Origin: SOJZ01 sp964556565
Lineage (GTDB): Archaea > Thermoproteota > Bathyarchaeia > Bathyarchaeales > Bathyarchaeaceae
Reading direction: 5' to 3'
Length of the DNA: 15,830 bases
Assembly (NCBI GenBank): GCA_964556565.1
Contig: CAZKWF010000034.1
Coordinates: 1 to 15,830 of the forward strand
Shown: in pieces, positions 1 to 7,060 of the stretch
Layout: every line of letters starts with the position of its first letter
How positions within the stretch are numbered: position 1 is the first letter of the stretch
The notes under the pieces: model-generated
The model's database searches: none
The model's input: only the letters and a program-made list of their open reading frames with translations
What the model was told of the DNA's origin: nothing
Made by a program: the position numbers and the translations under genes

Positions 1-665
1 CCTTCGTAGGTGAAACATTCTGAGCACATAAGTCCTATTAGAAACGTTAAAGGTTTCGTATGCTTTTTTAAGCCACACATTTGCATTTTTCTGATTGCGC
101 GGATTTGGCATGGTGTACCAACAAATGCTGTGCGTGTCTTTTTCTGTTTGATTCCCTCTCCCAAGGCTAAGACGTTAGGTGAATAGAAGTATCTTGTTCC
201 AGCGCATTCCAAAATTTCCTCATAGGTTGTGGCTAATTTTGGAGCTGGATATAGAGGTTTTTCTGAGCTGATCCCCGAAACGACTGCACTGTCAACAAGC
301 CCATTCTCTAGAGCAAATAACAAAAGTGCAGTAACGACGCCTCCATCCTGACAAAGCTTCACCATTCCGTCATCCACTGCTCGAGCCACAACGAGTCGAC
401 GATAAACTCCGAACCCCTCCTCAGCTTTCCTCTCTCTGCCAAACACAAAATCTTCTACCTTGGACCACGACCACTCGTATTGAGGACAAACTTGTGCACA
501 GATGCCACAGACTTGGCATTCTTTCACCAAGTTGGGTCCTTCTTCTATGTACTCTAAACAATTGAAGGGGCAGACAATCACACATGTACCACAACCAATG
601 CATTTCCCAGATGCAACAACGCTTTTTCCTAGGGTTTCTTCGAAACTCACTTTATCGAAACTCAT
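1..665 (-). CDS. FrhB-family coenzyme F420 hydrogenase/dehydrogenase beta subunit (3' end cut by window edge)
   Basis: Reading the minus strand from the ATG at 665 gives 221 codons with no stop before the window edge, so the C-terminus lies outside. Residues 22-32 (C22, C25, C28, C32) and 50-60 (C50, C53, C56, C60) are two CxxCxxCxxxC [4Fe-4S] motifs. From about residue 88 the protein follows the FrhB/FdhB/FpoF F420-binding family: CQDGGVVTALL at 105-115, GTPCQIRAIRKMQ at 183-195 and GLMCSECFTYEG at 211-222. Family members bind FAD and pass electrons between F420H2 and iron-sulfur clusters of a partner complex. The start is supported by a GGGTGGT ribosome site just upstream (around 671-678). 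It diverges from mtd and lies near the HdrA gene, so an F420-to-HdrA electron input is a reasonable inference. It could also serve a formate dehydrogenase, a sulfite reductase or a membrane Fqo/Fpo complex. The family call is firm; the partner is unknown. Confidence 0.85.
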   Translation of the reverse strand, partial: MSFDKVSFEETLGKSVVASGKCIGCGTCVIVCPFNCLEYIEEGPNLVKECQVCGICAQVCPQYEWSWSKVEDFVFGRERKAEEGFGVYRRLVVARAVDDGMVKLCQDGGVVTALLLFALENGLVDSAVVSGISSEKPLYPAPKLATTYEEILECAGTRYFYSPNVLALGEGIKQKKTRTAFVGTPCQIRAIRKMQMCGLKKHTKPLTFLIGLMCSECFTYE

Positions 666-706
666 GGCGACCACCCGTAGAAAGAGAATAACCTAACGTT
701 CTAGAG

Positions 707-718
707 TTTAAAACTTTT
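707..718 (-). promoter_or_regulatory. possible TATA box for the FrhB-family gene
   Basis: On the minus strand this reads AAAAGTTTTAAA, an A/T-rich stretch ending about 40 bases before the ATG at 665. Typical archaeal spacing would put the transcript start near 683-686, leaving a short leader that contains the GGGTGGT ribosome site. This is position and composition evidence only. Confidence 0.3.
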
Positions 719-766
719 GGGAATGATCCAGCACGCATGAGGAATTGATCTTGAAAGAACAACCTA

Positions 767-781
767 TGCCAATTTCTGGCA
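767..781. promoter_or_regulatory. small inverted repeat upstream of the mtd promoter
   Basis: TGCCA-ATTTC-TGGCA is a perfect 5-base inverted repeat with a 5-base spacer. It ends 17 bases before the mtd TATA box, in the gap between divergent genes, where an operator would be expected. Arms this short occur by chance in a gap of this size, so it is only a candidate. Confidence 0.2.
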
Positions 782-798
782 GCCCCCACAGGCACTAA

Positions 799-809
799 TT
801 TTTTATAAT
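799..809 (+). promoter_or_regulatory. TATA box of mtd
   Basis: TTTTTTATAAT is centred about 40 bases before the mtd ATG. Transcription starting about 25 bases downstream (near 829-831) would give a leader of roughly 15 bases holding AGGTG (833-837), which sits 7 bases before the start codon. TATA box, leader and ribosome site fit together well. Confidence 0.55.
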
Positions 810-844
810 CCCAGACGACCAATGTTCAAGTCAGGTGTTTTGAT

Positions 845-1714
845 ATGGAGCAGGTTAAGATTGTGGTTTTTAAATGCGGTAACATCGCGACATCACCTTT
901 ATTTGAACTTCTCCTCGACGAACTTGCTGACCGTCAAGATATCAGAATCCGAACTGTGACCACGGGGTCAAAGATGAGTGTTGAAGATGTTGAAGAAGCT
1001 CTACCAAAAATCTTTGAATTCAACCCCAATCTTTTAGTCTCTATATCTCCCAATCCGTCGATACCTGGGCCAGCAAAGGTGAGAGAGAAGTTGTCAAGCA
1101 GTGGCGTGCCTAGTGTGGTTATTTCGGATGCCCCAGGAAAGCGCATTAAGACCAAACTTGAAGAGCAAGGCTTAGGCTACATAATTATCACGGGCGATCC
1201 ACTTATCGGAGCAAGAAGAGAGTTTCTAGACCCGATAGAAATGGCAATTTTCAATTCAAACATCATGAAAGTGCTTGCGATTACTGGCGCCTACAGGATA
1301 GTTCACCAAGAAATCGATAAATTGATACACGCGATCAAAAAGGGAGTAAGCCCAACCTTGCCCAAACTAATAATTGATGCCAACACAATCCGAGATTGCT
1401 CTGATTTTCAAAATCCCTACGCAAAAGCCAAGGCATTAGCTGCATACGAGTTAGCTGAAAAGATCGCCGAGATTAATTTCCAAGCATGCTTCGTGGAGAA
1501 AGAAAGCAAGAAATACATTCCCCTTGTCGCTTCAGCACACGAAATAGCTCAGGCAGCTGCCAAACTAGCCGAAGAAGCTAGAGAGATTGAAAAGTACAAC
1601 GATACATTGGTGCGGAAACCCCATTCGAAAAAGGGGAAACTCAAAATTAAAACAAAATTGATGCTTCCTCCAACTTCGGATGAAGAGTCCTACCGAAATT
1701 CGCTCAAGAAATGA
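845..1714 (+). CDS. mtd: F420-dependent methylenetetrahydromethanopterin dehydrogenase
   Basis: This 289-residue protein matches the usual Mtd length and runs co-linear with the family. Mtd reversibly reduces methenyl-H4MPT to methylene-H4MPT with F420H2, a cytoplasmic step of the archaeal methyl branch. Recognisable blocks are KCGNIATSP at 10-18, SPNPSIPGPAKVRE at 68-81, SDAPGKR at 94-100, GDPLIGARREFLDPIEMAIF at 117-136, NPYAKAKALAAYELAEK at 190-206, YIPLVASAHEIAQAA at 224-238 and EEAREIEKYNDTLVRKPH at 243-260. The C-terminal tail after about 275 is polar and poorly conserved. The ATG follows AGGTG by 7 bases and lies about 40 bases behind a strong TATA box, so it probably heads its own transcript. 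cofE follows after 87 bases on the same strand and the two may be co-transcribed. No other methyl-branch enzyme (Fwd, Ftr, Mch, Mer) is in the window. Confidence 0.95.
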   Translation: MEQVKIVVFKCGNIATSPLFELLLDELADRQDIRIRTVTTGSKMSVEDVEEALPKIFEFNPNLLVSISPNPSIPGPAKVREKLSSSGVPSVVISDAPGKRIKTKLEEQGLGYIIITGDPLIGARREFLDPIEMAIFNSNIMKVLAITGAYRIVHQEIDKLIHAIKKGVSPTLPKLIIDANTIRDCSDFQNPYAKAKALAAYELAEKIAEINFQACFVEKESKKYIPLVASAHEIAQAAAKLAEEAREIEKYNDTLVRKPHSKKGKLKIKTKLMLPPTSDEESYRNSLKK

Positions 1715-1786
1715 CTCTTTTCACTCGAAAGGGATTTAACAAACGCGTACACGACACTTAAGAGGCGTAATCATTTCTTTGCAAAA

Positions 1787-1795
1787 GGGAAGTGA
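1787..1795 (+). promoter_or_regulatory. ribosome binding site of cofE
   Basis: GGGAAGTGA matches the archaeal consensus AGGAGGTGA at 7 of 9 positions and ends 6 bases before the ATG at 1802, supporting that start. Most of it (1789-1795) lies in the loop of a small potential hairpin, AAAGG 1784-1788 pairing with CCTTT 1796-1800. Confidence 0.5.
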
Positions 1796-1801
1796 CCTTT
1801 C

Positions 1802-2560
1802 ATGGATATTATTCAAATAATCGGGATTGAACGCTTGCCGACTGTGAAAACAGGAGACAATTTAGCTGAGCTCATCTGTAATGCAGCGGAGAGCCAAGGG
1901 ACTCTCATACAAAACGGGGACATATTTGTAATTACACACGTTATTGTTTCTCGTGCTGAAGGAAGAGTTGTGAACCTTGACGAGGTTGTGCCTTCTGAGT
2001 TTGCAAAAAACATAGCAGAGCAGTATGGAAAGGATCCAGCCTTGGTTGAGGTTGTTCTCCGAGAATCGAAAAGCATCAGACGCATGGGTGATGGGAAACT
2101 CATAACAGAAACCAAACATGGATTTATTTGCGCAAATTCCGGCATTGACAAATCCAATGTACCAGGAGAAAGAAACGTGGCTTTGCTGCCAGAGGACCCT
2201 GACCATTCTGCCGAGGAAATTCGAGGAAAAATAAGAAGGTTAACTGGTTGTGATGTTGCAGTTATTATTTCTGATACCCACGGTCGCCCGCTGCGAAAGG
2301 GTGAAATAAATGTGGCTATTGGGGTTGCCGGTATAAAGGCACTTAGAGACAGAAGAGGAGAAAGCGACTTATTCGGATACGTTTTAAAAGTGAAACAAAC
2401 AGCAATCATCGATGAGCTTGCTTCAGCTGCTGAACTAGCAATAGGGCAAGCAAATGAAGGGATCCCAGTAGCTATAATCCGAGGATATGATTATCTGAAA
2501 TCTGAAAATGCAAAGACGACTGATCTAATCAGACCAAAGGAAGAAGATCTGTTCCTCTAA
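1802..2560 (+). CDS. cofE: coenzyme F420-0:L-glutamate ligase (F420 gamma-glutamyl ligase)
   Basis: At 252 residues this is the usual length of archaeal CofE, the cytoplasmic GTP-dependent enzyme that adds glutamates to F420-0 to make working F420. Visible family blocks are GDIFVITHVIVSRAEGRVV at 39-57, HGFICANSGIDKSNVPG at 106-122, SDTHGRPLRKGEINVAIGVA at 157-176 (the GTP/metal-binding region), QTAIIDELASAAELAIGQA at 199-217 and the C-terminal RPKEEDLFL. The ATG is preceded at good spacing by GGGAAGTGA. It stands alone rather than fused to the FMN-binding FbiB-type domain seen in actinobacteria. Placement right after mtd pairs a cofactor-making gene with a cofactor user. A separate promoter in the 87-base gap cannot be excluded, but none is convincing. 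Confidence 0.95.
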   Translation: MDIIQIIGIERLPTVKTGDNLAELICNAAESQGTLIQNGDIFVITHVIVSRAEGRVVNLDEVVPSEFAKNIAEQYGKDPALVEVVLRESKSIRRMGDGKLITETKHGFICANSGIDKSNVPGERNVALLPEDPDHSAEEIRGKIRRLTGCDVAVIISDTHGRPLRKGEINVAIGVAGIKALRDRRGESDLFGYVLKVKQTAIIDELASAAELAIGQANEGIPVAIIRGYDYLKSENAKTTDLIRPKEEDLFL

Positions 2561-2563
2561 GAT

Positions 2564-2593
2564 CATGCGCGCGAGCATATGCATGCATGCACA
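2564..2593. other. alternating purine-pyrimidine, palindrome-rich tract between cofE and hdrA
   Basis: Bases 2564-2573 (CATGCGCGCG) and 2575-2593 (GCATATGCATGCATGCACA) alternate strictly between purine and pyrimidine, broken only by one A at 2574. The tract contains the self-complementary blocks GCATATGC (2575-2582) and GCATGCATGC (2581-2590). It can also fold as a short hairpin, ATGC 2565-2568 with GCAT 2575-2578, and a T5 run follows at 2612-2616. It begins 3 bases after the cofE stop codon. A Z-DNA-prone tract, a weak terminator or a regulator site are all possible; the sequence does not decide. Confidence 0.5.
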
Positions 2594-2668
2594 AGCTTAA
2601 TATGTTCATTCTTTTTCTAAGCTACTTCTTTCAGAAACCAGTTTACACTCATTGATGGGGAAAATAAA

Positions 2669-5600
2669 ATGCCTAATGGAGTTCTCGTTATAGGCGGGGG
2701 CATTGCAGGCATCACTGCAGCATTAGATTTGGCAGAAAAAGGGTATGGTGTACATTTAGTTGAAAAAACCCCTTCGATTGGCGGCAGAATGGCGCAATTG
2801 GATAAGACATTCCCAACCCTTGACTGCTCCATCTGCATTCTAGCACCTAAAATGGTGGAAATCTCTCGCCACCCAAACATCCAACTTTATACATACTCAG
2901 AGGTTAGCCACGTTCAACCCAAAGATGACGGGAAAACGTTCAAAGTCAAAGTAAAACGGAAACCTCGCTATGTGAATGAAGAAAAGTGTACTGGTTGTCT
3001 CACTTGCACTGAAAAATGTCCAGTGAAAGTGCCTAGTGAATTCGAGGAAAAATTGGGACAACGAAAGGCCATTTACATCCCATTTCCTCAAGCTGTCCCA
3101 GCAGTCGCGGTCATAGACAAAACTCACTGCCTCTATTTTCAAAAAGGCGTCTGCAAATTGTGCGAAAAGTTCTGCCCTGCCAAAGCCATAGATTTTGATC
3201 AAGAAGAGTATGAAGAAACTTTGGAAGTTACCTCCATCATAGTCGCAACAGGCTTTGACCTTATTGATCCTGCAATTCTATCCCAATACGGTTATGGACG
3301 ATTGCCCAACGTTATGACCTCTTTAGAGTTTGAGAGACTACTGAATGCAGCAGGCCCGACTGGTGGAAAGATTGTTAGATTATCAGACAAGACCGCCCCA
3401 GAGAAAATCGCTTTCATCCAGTGTGTCGGCTCTCGCAACGTTGACGTGAAACCCTATTGTTCCCAGATTTGTTGCATGTACGCCACCAAAGAAGCTATCG
3501 TTTCCAAGGAACACAATCCAAAGATTGACGTAACAATATTCTATAACGATTTACAGTTAGGTGGAAAAGCACATCAAGAGCTTGTAAGAAGAGCAGCCGA
3601 AGAGTTTCAAATAAAATATGTAAAAGGATTACCAAGCAGAATTGACCACGATTTTGAGACAAATAAGTTAGTGATTAGGCATGCAGACATAGTGAAAGAT
3701 AAGCCGCGAACCGAATCAGTAGACCTAGTTGTATTGTGCCCATCTGTTGTGCCAAAGAAAGATTCGTCAGAACTAGCGAGGATGCTGGGAATCTCAATGA
3801 CAGAATTCGGATTCTTCAAATCTGTTCACTCTTCATCAGCGGTTGACACCAACGTATCCGGCATCTACGTGTGCGGAGTTTGTGAAGGCCCAAAAGATAT
3901 ATCCCACTCAGTGGCCCAAGCGAGTGCAGCGGCTGCAAGAGCGGCATTTCACGCTGAACTTGTAGAGTCTGAACCAAGACGTATCGCGCCTGAACAAAAA
4001 TACGCGGGAGGAGAGCCACGTATTGGAGTTTTCGTTTGTAACTGTGGAATCAACATCGGCGCAGTTGTAGATGTGCCCAAAGTTGTAGGGTTTGCAAAAA
4101 ATTTGGATGCCGTAGTGTATTCGGAAGAGTTTCTTTTTGCATGTTCAAAAGATGCCATCGAGAAAATAAAGGAAGCAATTAAAGAGCATAACCTTAATCG
4201 TGTAATTGTGGCTTCTTGTACCCCTAGAACGCATGAACCTCTTTTCAGAGCCACCTGTGAAGAGGCTGGATTAAATCCCTATCTTTTCGAGATGGTAAAC
4301 ATTCGAGAACATGACTCTTGGGTTCACCCCCATCAGCCAAAAGAAGCTACAAGGAAAGCTATGGAACTTGTGCAGATGGCAGTAGCAAAAGCGAAACTGC
4401 TTCACCCACTTGAACAATTTGAGATTGATGTATGCAAATCTGTTCTTGTCATAGGCGGCGGAGTGGCAGGGCTTATCGCAGCAAAAGAGGTGGCGGAAAA
4501 AGGCTTCAAAGCATATGTCGTTCATTCCAAAGAAAAGCTTGGTGGAAAGTATACCATCCCCTTTGAAGACGTTGCCATCGATGCATTACTTAACCCCTTG
4601 ATCAAAAGTGTAGAAGAACACTCGAACATCGAAGTCTTTACATCGACTTACATTAAGGACGTAAAAGGTGCTTTGGGCAATTTCGATGTCACTATTCTTC
4701 AAAATGAAACACCAAAAACGTTGCGAGTAGGTGCAATAATCGTCGCTGAAGAAGCGGAGACGTTGCATCCTCAGGGTCTTTTTGGCTATGGACGCTACGA
4801 CAACGTAATTAGCTTGAACGAACTTCAGCAGTTACTTCAACAAAACAAATTGGTGAATGAAAAGGACATTGCATTAATTCTTTGTGCAGGCGCCCGCGAA
4901 AAAAGTGGACGAACCTATTGCTCAAAAGTCTGTTGTTCTGAGGCAATCGATTCAGCCTTAAAAATTAAGGAGCAAAGCCCCGAAGCTGAAATCTTCGTCT
5001 TCTATCGTGACATGGTATTGCCCACAGAGGGCGCCCATTTCTATCGCAAGGCACGTGAACAAGGGATAACCTTCATTCGTTACCTTGAGGAAAAAACGCC
5101 TCAGGTTATCCATGTAAAGAAAGGATTAAAAATCGAAGCGGAAGATTTGATTGCTGGAGTCAAACTGAGTATTCCTATTGACAAGGTTGTATTAGCAACT
5201 CCATTGGTTCCAAGTGAAAACAACCGTGCTCTATCGTCCTCTCTGAAAGTTCCTTTGAACACACAGGGTTTCTTCCTTGAAGCCCATCCCAAACTGAGGC
5301 CATTGGACTTTGCCACAGATGGAATCTTCATCTGCGGAACGGGTCACAGTCCACAAAGTGTTGTCGAGTCGGTTTACCAAGCGTTGGGTGCAGCGTCCAG
5401 AGCTTTGATTCCGCTAACGAGGGGCAAAGTATTAAGTGAAGCAATAACAGCCGAGGTGAACGAAGACAGATGCATCGCCTGCGCAAATTGCGAAAAAGTG
5501 TGCGAGTACAATGCAATAAAGGTCGAAAAATCTGTTGCCAAGGTCAACCCATTCTTGTGTAAGGGTTGTGGAGTCTGCGCTGTCGAATGCCCCACCATGG

Positions 5601-6106
5601 CTATAACCATGAACCATTATACCAACGACCAGATCTCATCTATGATAAAAGCATCCTTGCAGACTTTGCCAGAAGGAGATAAACCAAAGGCACTGGCATT
5701 CTTCTGCAACTGGTGCAGTTACGCTGCAGCTGACATGGCAGGGGTGAGCCGATTTGAATATCCTCCAGCTGTACGTATCATAAGAGTCATGTGCTCTGGC
5801 AGAGTAGACGAAACTCATGTTCTTCAAGCATTCCTATTAGGCGCAGACGGCGTCTTAATAGGTGGCTGTCATCCAGGCGACTGCCATTACATTTCAGGCA
5901 ATCTAAAAGCTGAGAAACGCGTGAAACAAATGAAAAGATGGCTGAAGGAAGCAGGAATCAAGCCAGAAAGACTGAGACTAGAATGGGCATCGGCTGGAGA
6001 AGGACAACAACTGGCTGCTACCCTAAAAGAATTCACGGAACAGCTAGAAAAGCTTGGTCCTAATCCTCTGAAGAAGTTGGCTGCCAAGGAACTCCAGCAA
6101 AACTAG
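2669..6106 (+). CDS. hdrA: tandem HdrA-HdrA-MvhD fusion protein (heterodisulfide reductase subunit A-like, electron-bifurcating flavoprotein)
   Basis: This 1145-residue protein is larger than a standard HdrA (about 650). Module 1 (1 to about 435) starts with the FAD motif IGGGIAG (8-14) and CSICILAPKM (53-62). It then has an inserted ferredoxin domain (C107, C110, C113, C117; C154, C162, C165, C169) and an HdrA cluster motif C252, C264, C268, C269. Module 2 opens with the HdrA N-terminal domain (about 450-585; VCNCG at 456-460, CTPRTHEPLF at 517-526). A second FAD motif, IGGGVAG (595-601), and a second cluster motif C739, C751, C755, C756 follow. Two C-terminal [4Fe-4S] motifs (C935-C945, C964-C974) come next. 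Residues from about 1005 are MvhD, with [2Fe-2S] ligands likely among C1013, C1016, C1042, C1067 and C1072. HdrA proteins bifurcate electrons between ferredoxin and a disulfide through FAD. HdrB, HdrC and hydrogenase genes are absent here. The ribosome site (GGGG, 2657-2660) is weak. Confidence 0.93.
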   Translation: MPNGVLVIGGGIAGITAALDLAEKGYGVHLVEKTPSIGGRMAQLDKTFPTLDCSICILAPKMVEISRHPNIQLYTYSEVSHVQPKDDGKTFKVKVKRKPRYVNEEKCTGCLTCTEKCPVKVPSEFEEKLGQRKAIYIPFPQAVPAVAVIDKTHCLYFQKGVCKLCEKFCPAKAIDFDQEEYEETLEVTSIIVATGFDLIDPAILSQYGYGRLPNVMTSLEFERLLNAAGPTGGKIVRLSDKTAPEKIAFIQCVGSRNVDVKPYCSQICCMYATKEAIVSKEHNPKIDVTIFYNDLQLGGKAHQELVRRAAEEFQIKYVKGLPSRIDHDFETNKLVIRHADIVKDKPRTESVDLVVLCPSVVPKKDSSELARMLGISMTEFGFFKSVHSSSAVDTNVSGIYVCGVCEGPKDISHSVAQASAAAARAAFHAELVESEPRRIAPEQKYAGGEPRIGVFVCNCGINIGAVVDVPKVVGFAKNLDAVVYSEEFLFACSKDAIEKIKEAIKEHNLNRVIVASCTPRTHEPLFRATCEEAGLNPYLFEMVNIREHDSWVHPHQPKEATRKAMELVQMAVAKAKLLHPLEQFEIDVCKSVLVIGGGVAGLIAAKEVAEKGFKAYVVHSKEKLGGKYTIPFEDVAIDALLNPLIKSVEEHSNIEVFTSTYIKDVKGALGNFDVTILQNETPKTLRVGAIIVAEEAETLHPQGLFGYGRYDNVISLNELQQLLQQNKLVNEKDIALILCAGAREKSGRTYCSKVCCSEAIDSALKIKEQSPEAEIFVFYRDMVLPTEGAHFYRKAREQGITFIRYLEEKTPQVIHVKKGLKIEAEDLIAGVKLSIPIDKVVLATPLVPSENNRALSSSLKVPLNTQGFFLEAHPKLRPLDFATDGIFICGTGHSPQSVVESVYQALGAASRALIPLTRGKVLSEAITAEVNEDRCIACANCEKVCEYNAIKVEKSVAKVNPFLCKGCGVCAVECPTMAITMNHYTNDQISSMIKASLQTLPEGDKPKALAFFCNWCSYAAADMAGVSRFEYPPAVRIIRVMCSGRVDETHVLQAFLLGADGVLIGGCHPGDCHYISGNLKAEKRVKQMKRWLKEAGIKPERLRLEWASAGEGQQLAATLKEFTEQLEKLGPNPLKKLAAKELQQN

Positions 6107-6158
6107 AAACATCCACATCAATTCAACTATGCATGGATTTCCCAGTTTCCAGCTTAAA

Positions 6159-6923
6159 TTAATGGTATCCTGCTCTTTCCATAATCTTTTTCAACGAACA
6201 ATAAGCCGAGGATGTAGAGGGCAATTTAAGTAGAGATTTTCCAGACAACGAGTAGTTTTCAACTTCCTTGTCGTAGGCGATTCTACCCAAAAACTCCAAC
6301 GAAATTCTTTTTCTAGCTTCTGTTTCTAGGGCTTCTGGAAATCGATAGCCCCCCACAACATAAAAATTCTGGAAGTCGATCTCTATCTCTTTTGCAATTT
6401 TGTATGCTCTTTCCACATGGGCAAAGGATTTCTTGGACGGATCTATTATGTCAAATATGTCGTTTACTTCAGCAGCGATCCTTCTGTTAAGATGCTCCAG
6501 ACCAGCTGGCGAATCAATAAGAACATGTCGGTAAGTTTTCGTTAAACTCTCTAGAGCTTTTTTTAACGCCGCGTCTGGAAGACAGTAACAACCCTCTATG
6601 AACTTTGTTCCAACGGCGATCAAATCAAAAGAATCTCCTTCGTACAATCCCTTGTTCCAAATTTTACTTTCTATCCTTTCTGAAGGAGGTATTCCAACTG
6701 TCGTCCCTCCCTCCTTCAAAAACGTCGCAGTCAGCAACTCAGATATTGTCTTTTTTCCCTCCGCCTTAAGATCTACTCCAACCATTTCTCCTAAATTTTG
6801 GTCAGGATCTACATCTACGAGAAGCAAGGGTGTTTCATCGATTTCGATGAGATATTTTGTCATAAGCGCGACAGAACTTGTTTTGCCGCTGCCTCCCCTA
6901 CCCATAACGACAATCTTTTTCAC
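6159..6923 (-). CDS. cooC: CooC-type CODH nickel-insertion ATPase
   Basis: This 254-residue MinD/SIMIBI-fold P-loop ATPase starts at GTG (6923-6921), 7 bases after GGAGGGG. The phosphate loop GRGGSGKTS covers residues 8-16, DVDPDQNLG lies at 37-45 and LIDSPAGLEHLNRR at about 135-148. C112 and C114 form the CxC motif (EGCYCLP) that in CooC1 binds nickel or zinc at the dimer interface. CooC dimers use ATP to load nickel into the CODH C-cluster. One oddity: the deviant Walker A signature lysine is arginine here (R9, codon AGG). In Methanosarcina cdh operons cooC sits between cdhC and cdhD. Here it lies on the same strand as cdh but is cut off from it by the opposite-strand RACo gene, and it has its own promoter. 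A related ATPase role, such as supporting the RACo neighbour, cannot be excluded. Its 3' end converges with hdrA across 52 bases. Confidence 0.85.
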   Translation of the reverse strand: MKKIVVMGRGGSGKTSSVALMTKYLIEIDETPLLLVDVDPDQNLGEMVGVDLKAEGKKTISELLTATFLKEGGTTVGIPPSERIESKIWNKGLYEGDSFDLIAVGTKFIEGCYCLPDAALKKALESLTKTYRHVLIDSPAGLEHLNRRIAAEVNDIFDIIDPSKKSFAHVERAYKIAKEIEIDFQNFYVVGGYRFPEALETEARKRISLEFLGRIAYDKEVENYSLSGKSLLKLPSTSSAYCSLKKIMERAGYH

Positions 6924-6930
6924 GCATTAT

Positions 6931-6937
6931 CCCCTCC
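6931..6937 (-). promoter_or_regulatory. ribosome binding site of cooC
   Basis: On the minus strand this reads GGAGGGG, 7 bases before the GTG at 6923. It picks that GTG over the overlapping out-of-frame ATG at 6927 and over the in-frame ATG at codon 7, which would lie inside the conserved N-terminal strand just before the P-loop. Confidence 0.6.
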
Positions 6938-6951
6938 AACAATCATCAGCT

Positions 6952-6997
6952 TCCTATATATATTTCACACGTTTTCCTGTCACAATGTTAAATAATA
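6952..6997. promoter_or_regulatory. divergent promoter region between cooC and the RACo-like gene
   Basis: The 137-base gap contains TATATATATTT (6955-6964). On the minus strand this is a good TATA box about 30 bases before the cooC GTG, implying a very short leader. On the plus strand TTAAATAATA (6988-6997) would direct a start near 7018, about 43 bases before the RACo ATG. The TATATATA core is symmetrical and could act in both directions. The shared gap suggests coordinated expression of the two CODH/ACS accessory genes. Confidence 0.45.
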
Positions 6998-7060
6998 GGA
7001 GATTTGAGTCTAACATCTAAGTGAGACCCAAACAATAGCGAAGTTACGGGGCTGCAGGAG

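Noticed and set aside
1784..1800. Hairpin before cofE as an RNA switch
   Set aside because: A 5-base stem (AAAGG/CCTTT) with a 7-base loop is too weak for a riboswitch; at most it presents the ribosome site in a loop.
1813..2409. A 198-residue open frame on the minus strand opposite cofE
   Set aside because: It is antisense to a clear cofE, has a serine and proline-rich composition typical of antisense translation, and shows no recognisable motif.
6107..6158. Regulatory or RNA element in the convergent hdrA/cooC gap
   Set aside because: Only 52 bases with no convincing hairpin, T-run or promoter on either strand.
6598..7020. A 140-residue open frame on the plus strand opposite cooC
   Set aside because: It is a shadow of the cooC coding frame, with low-complexity serine, proline and phenylalanine runs; its tail falls in the promoter gap.
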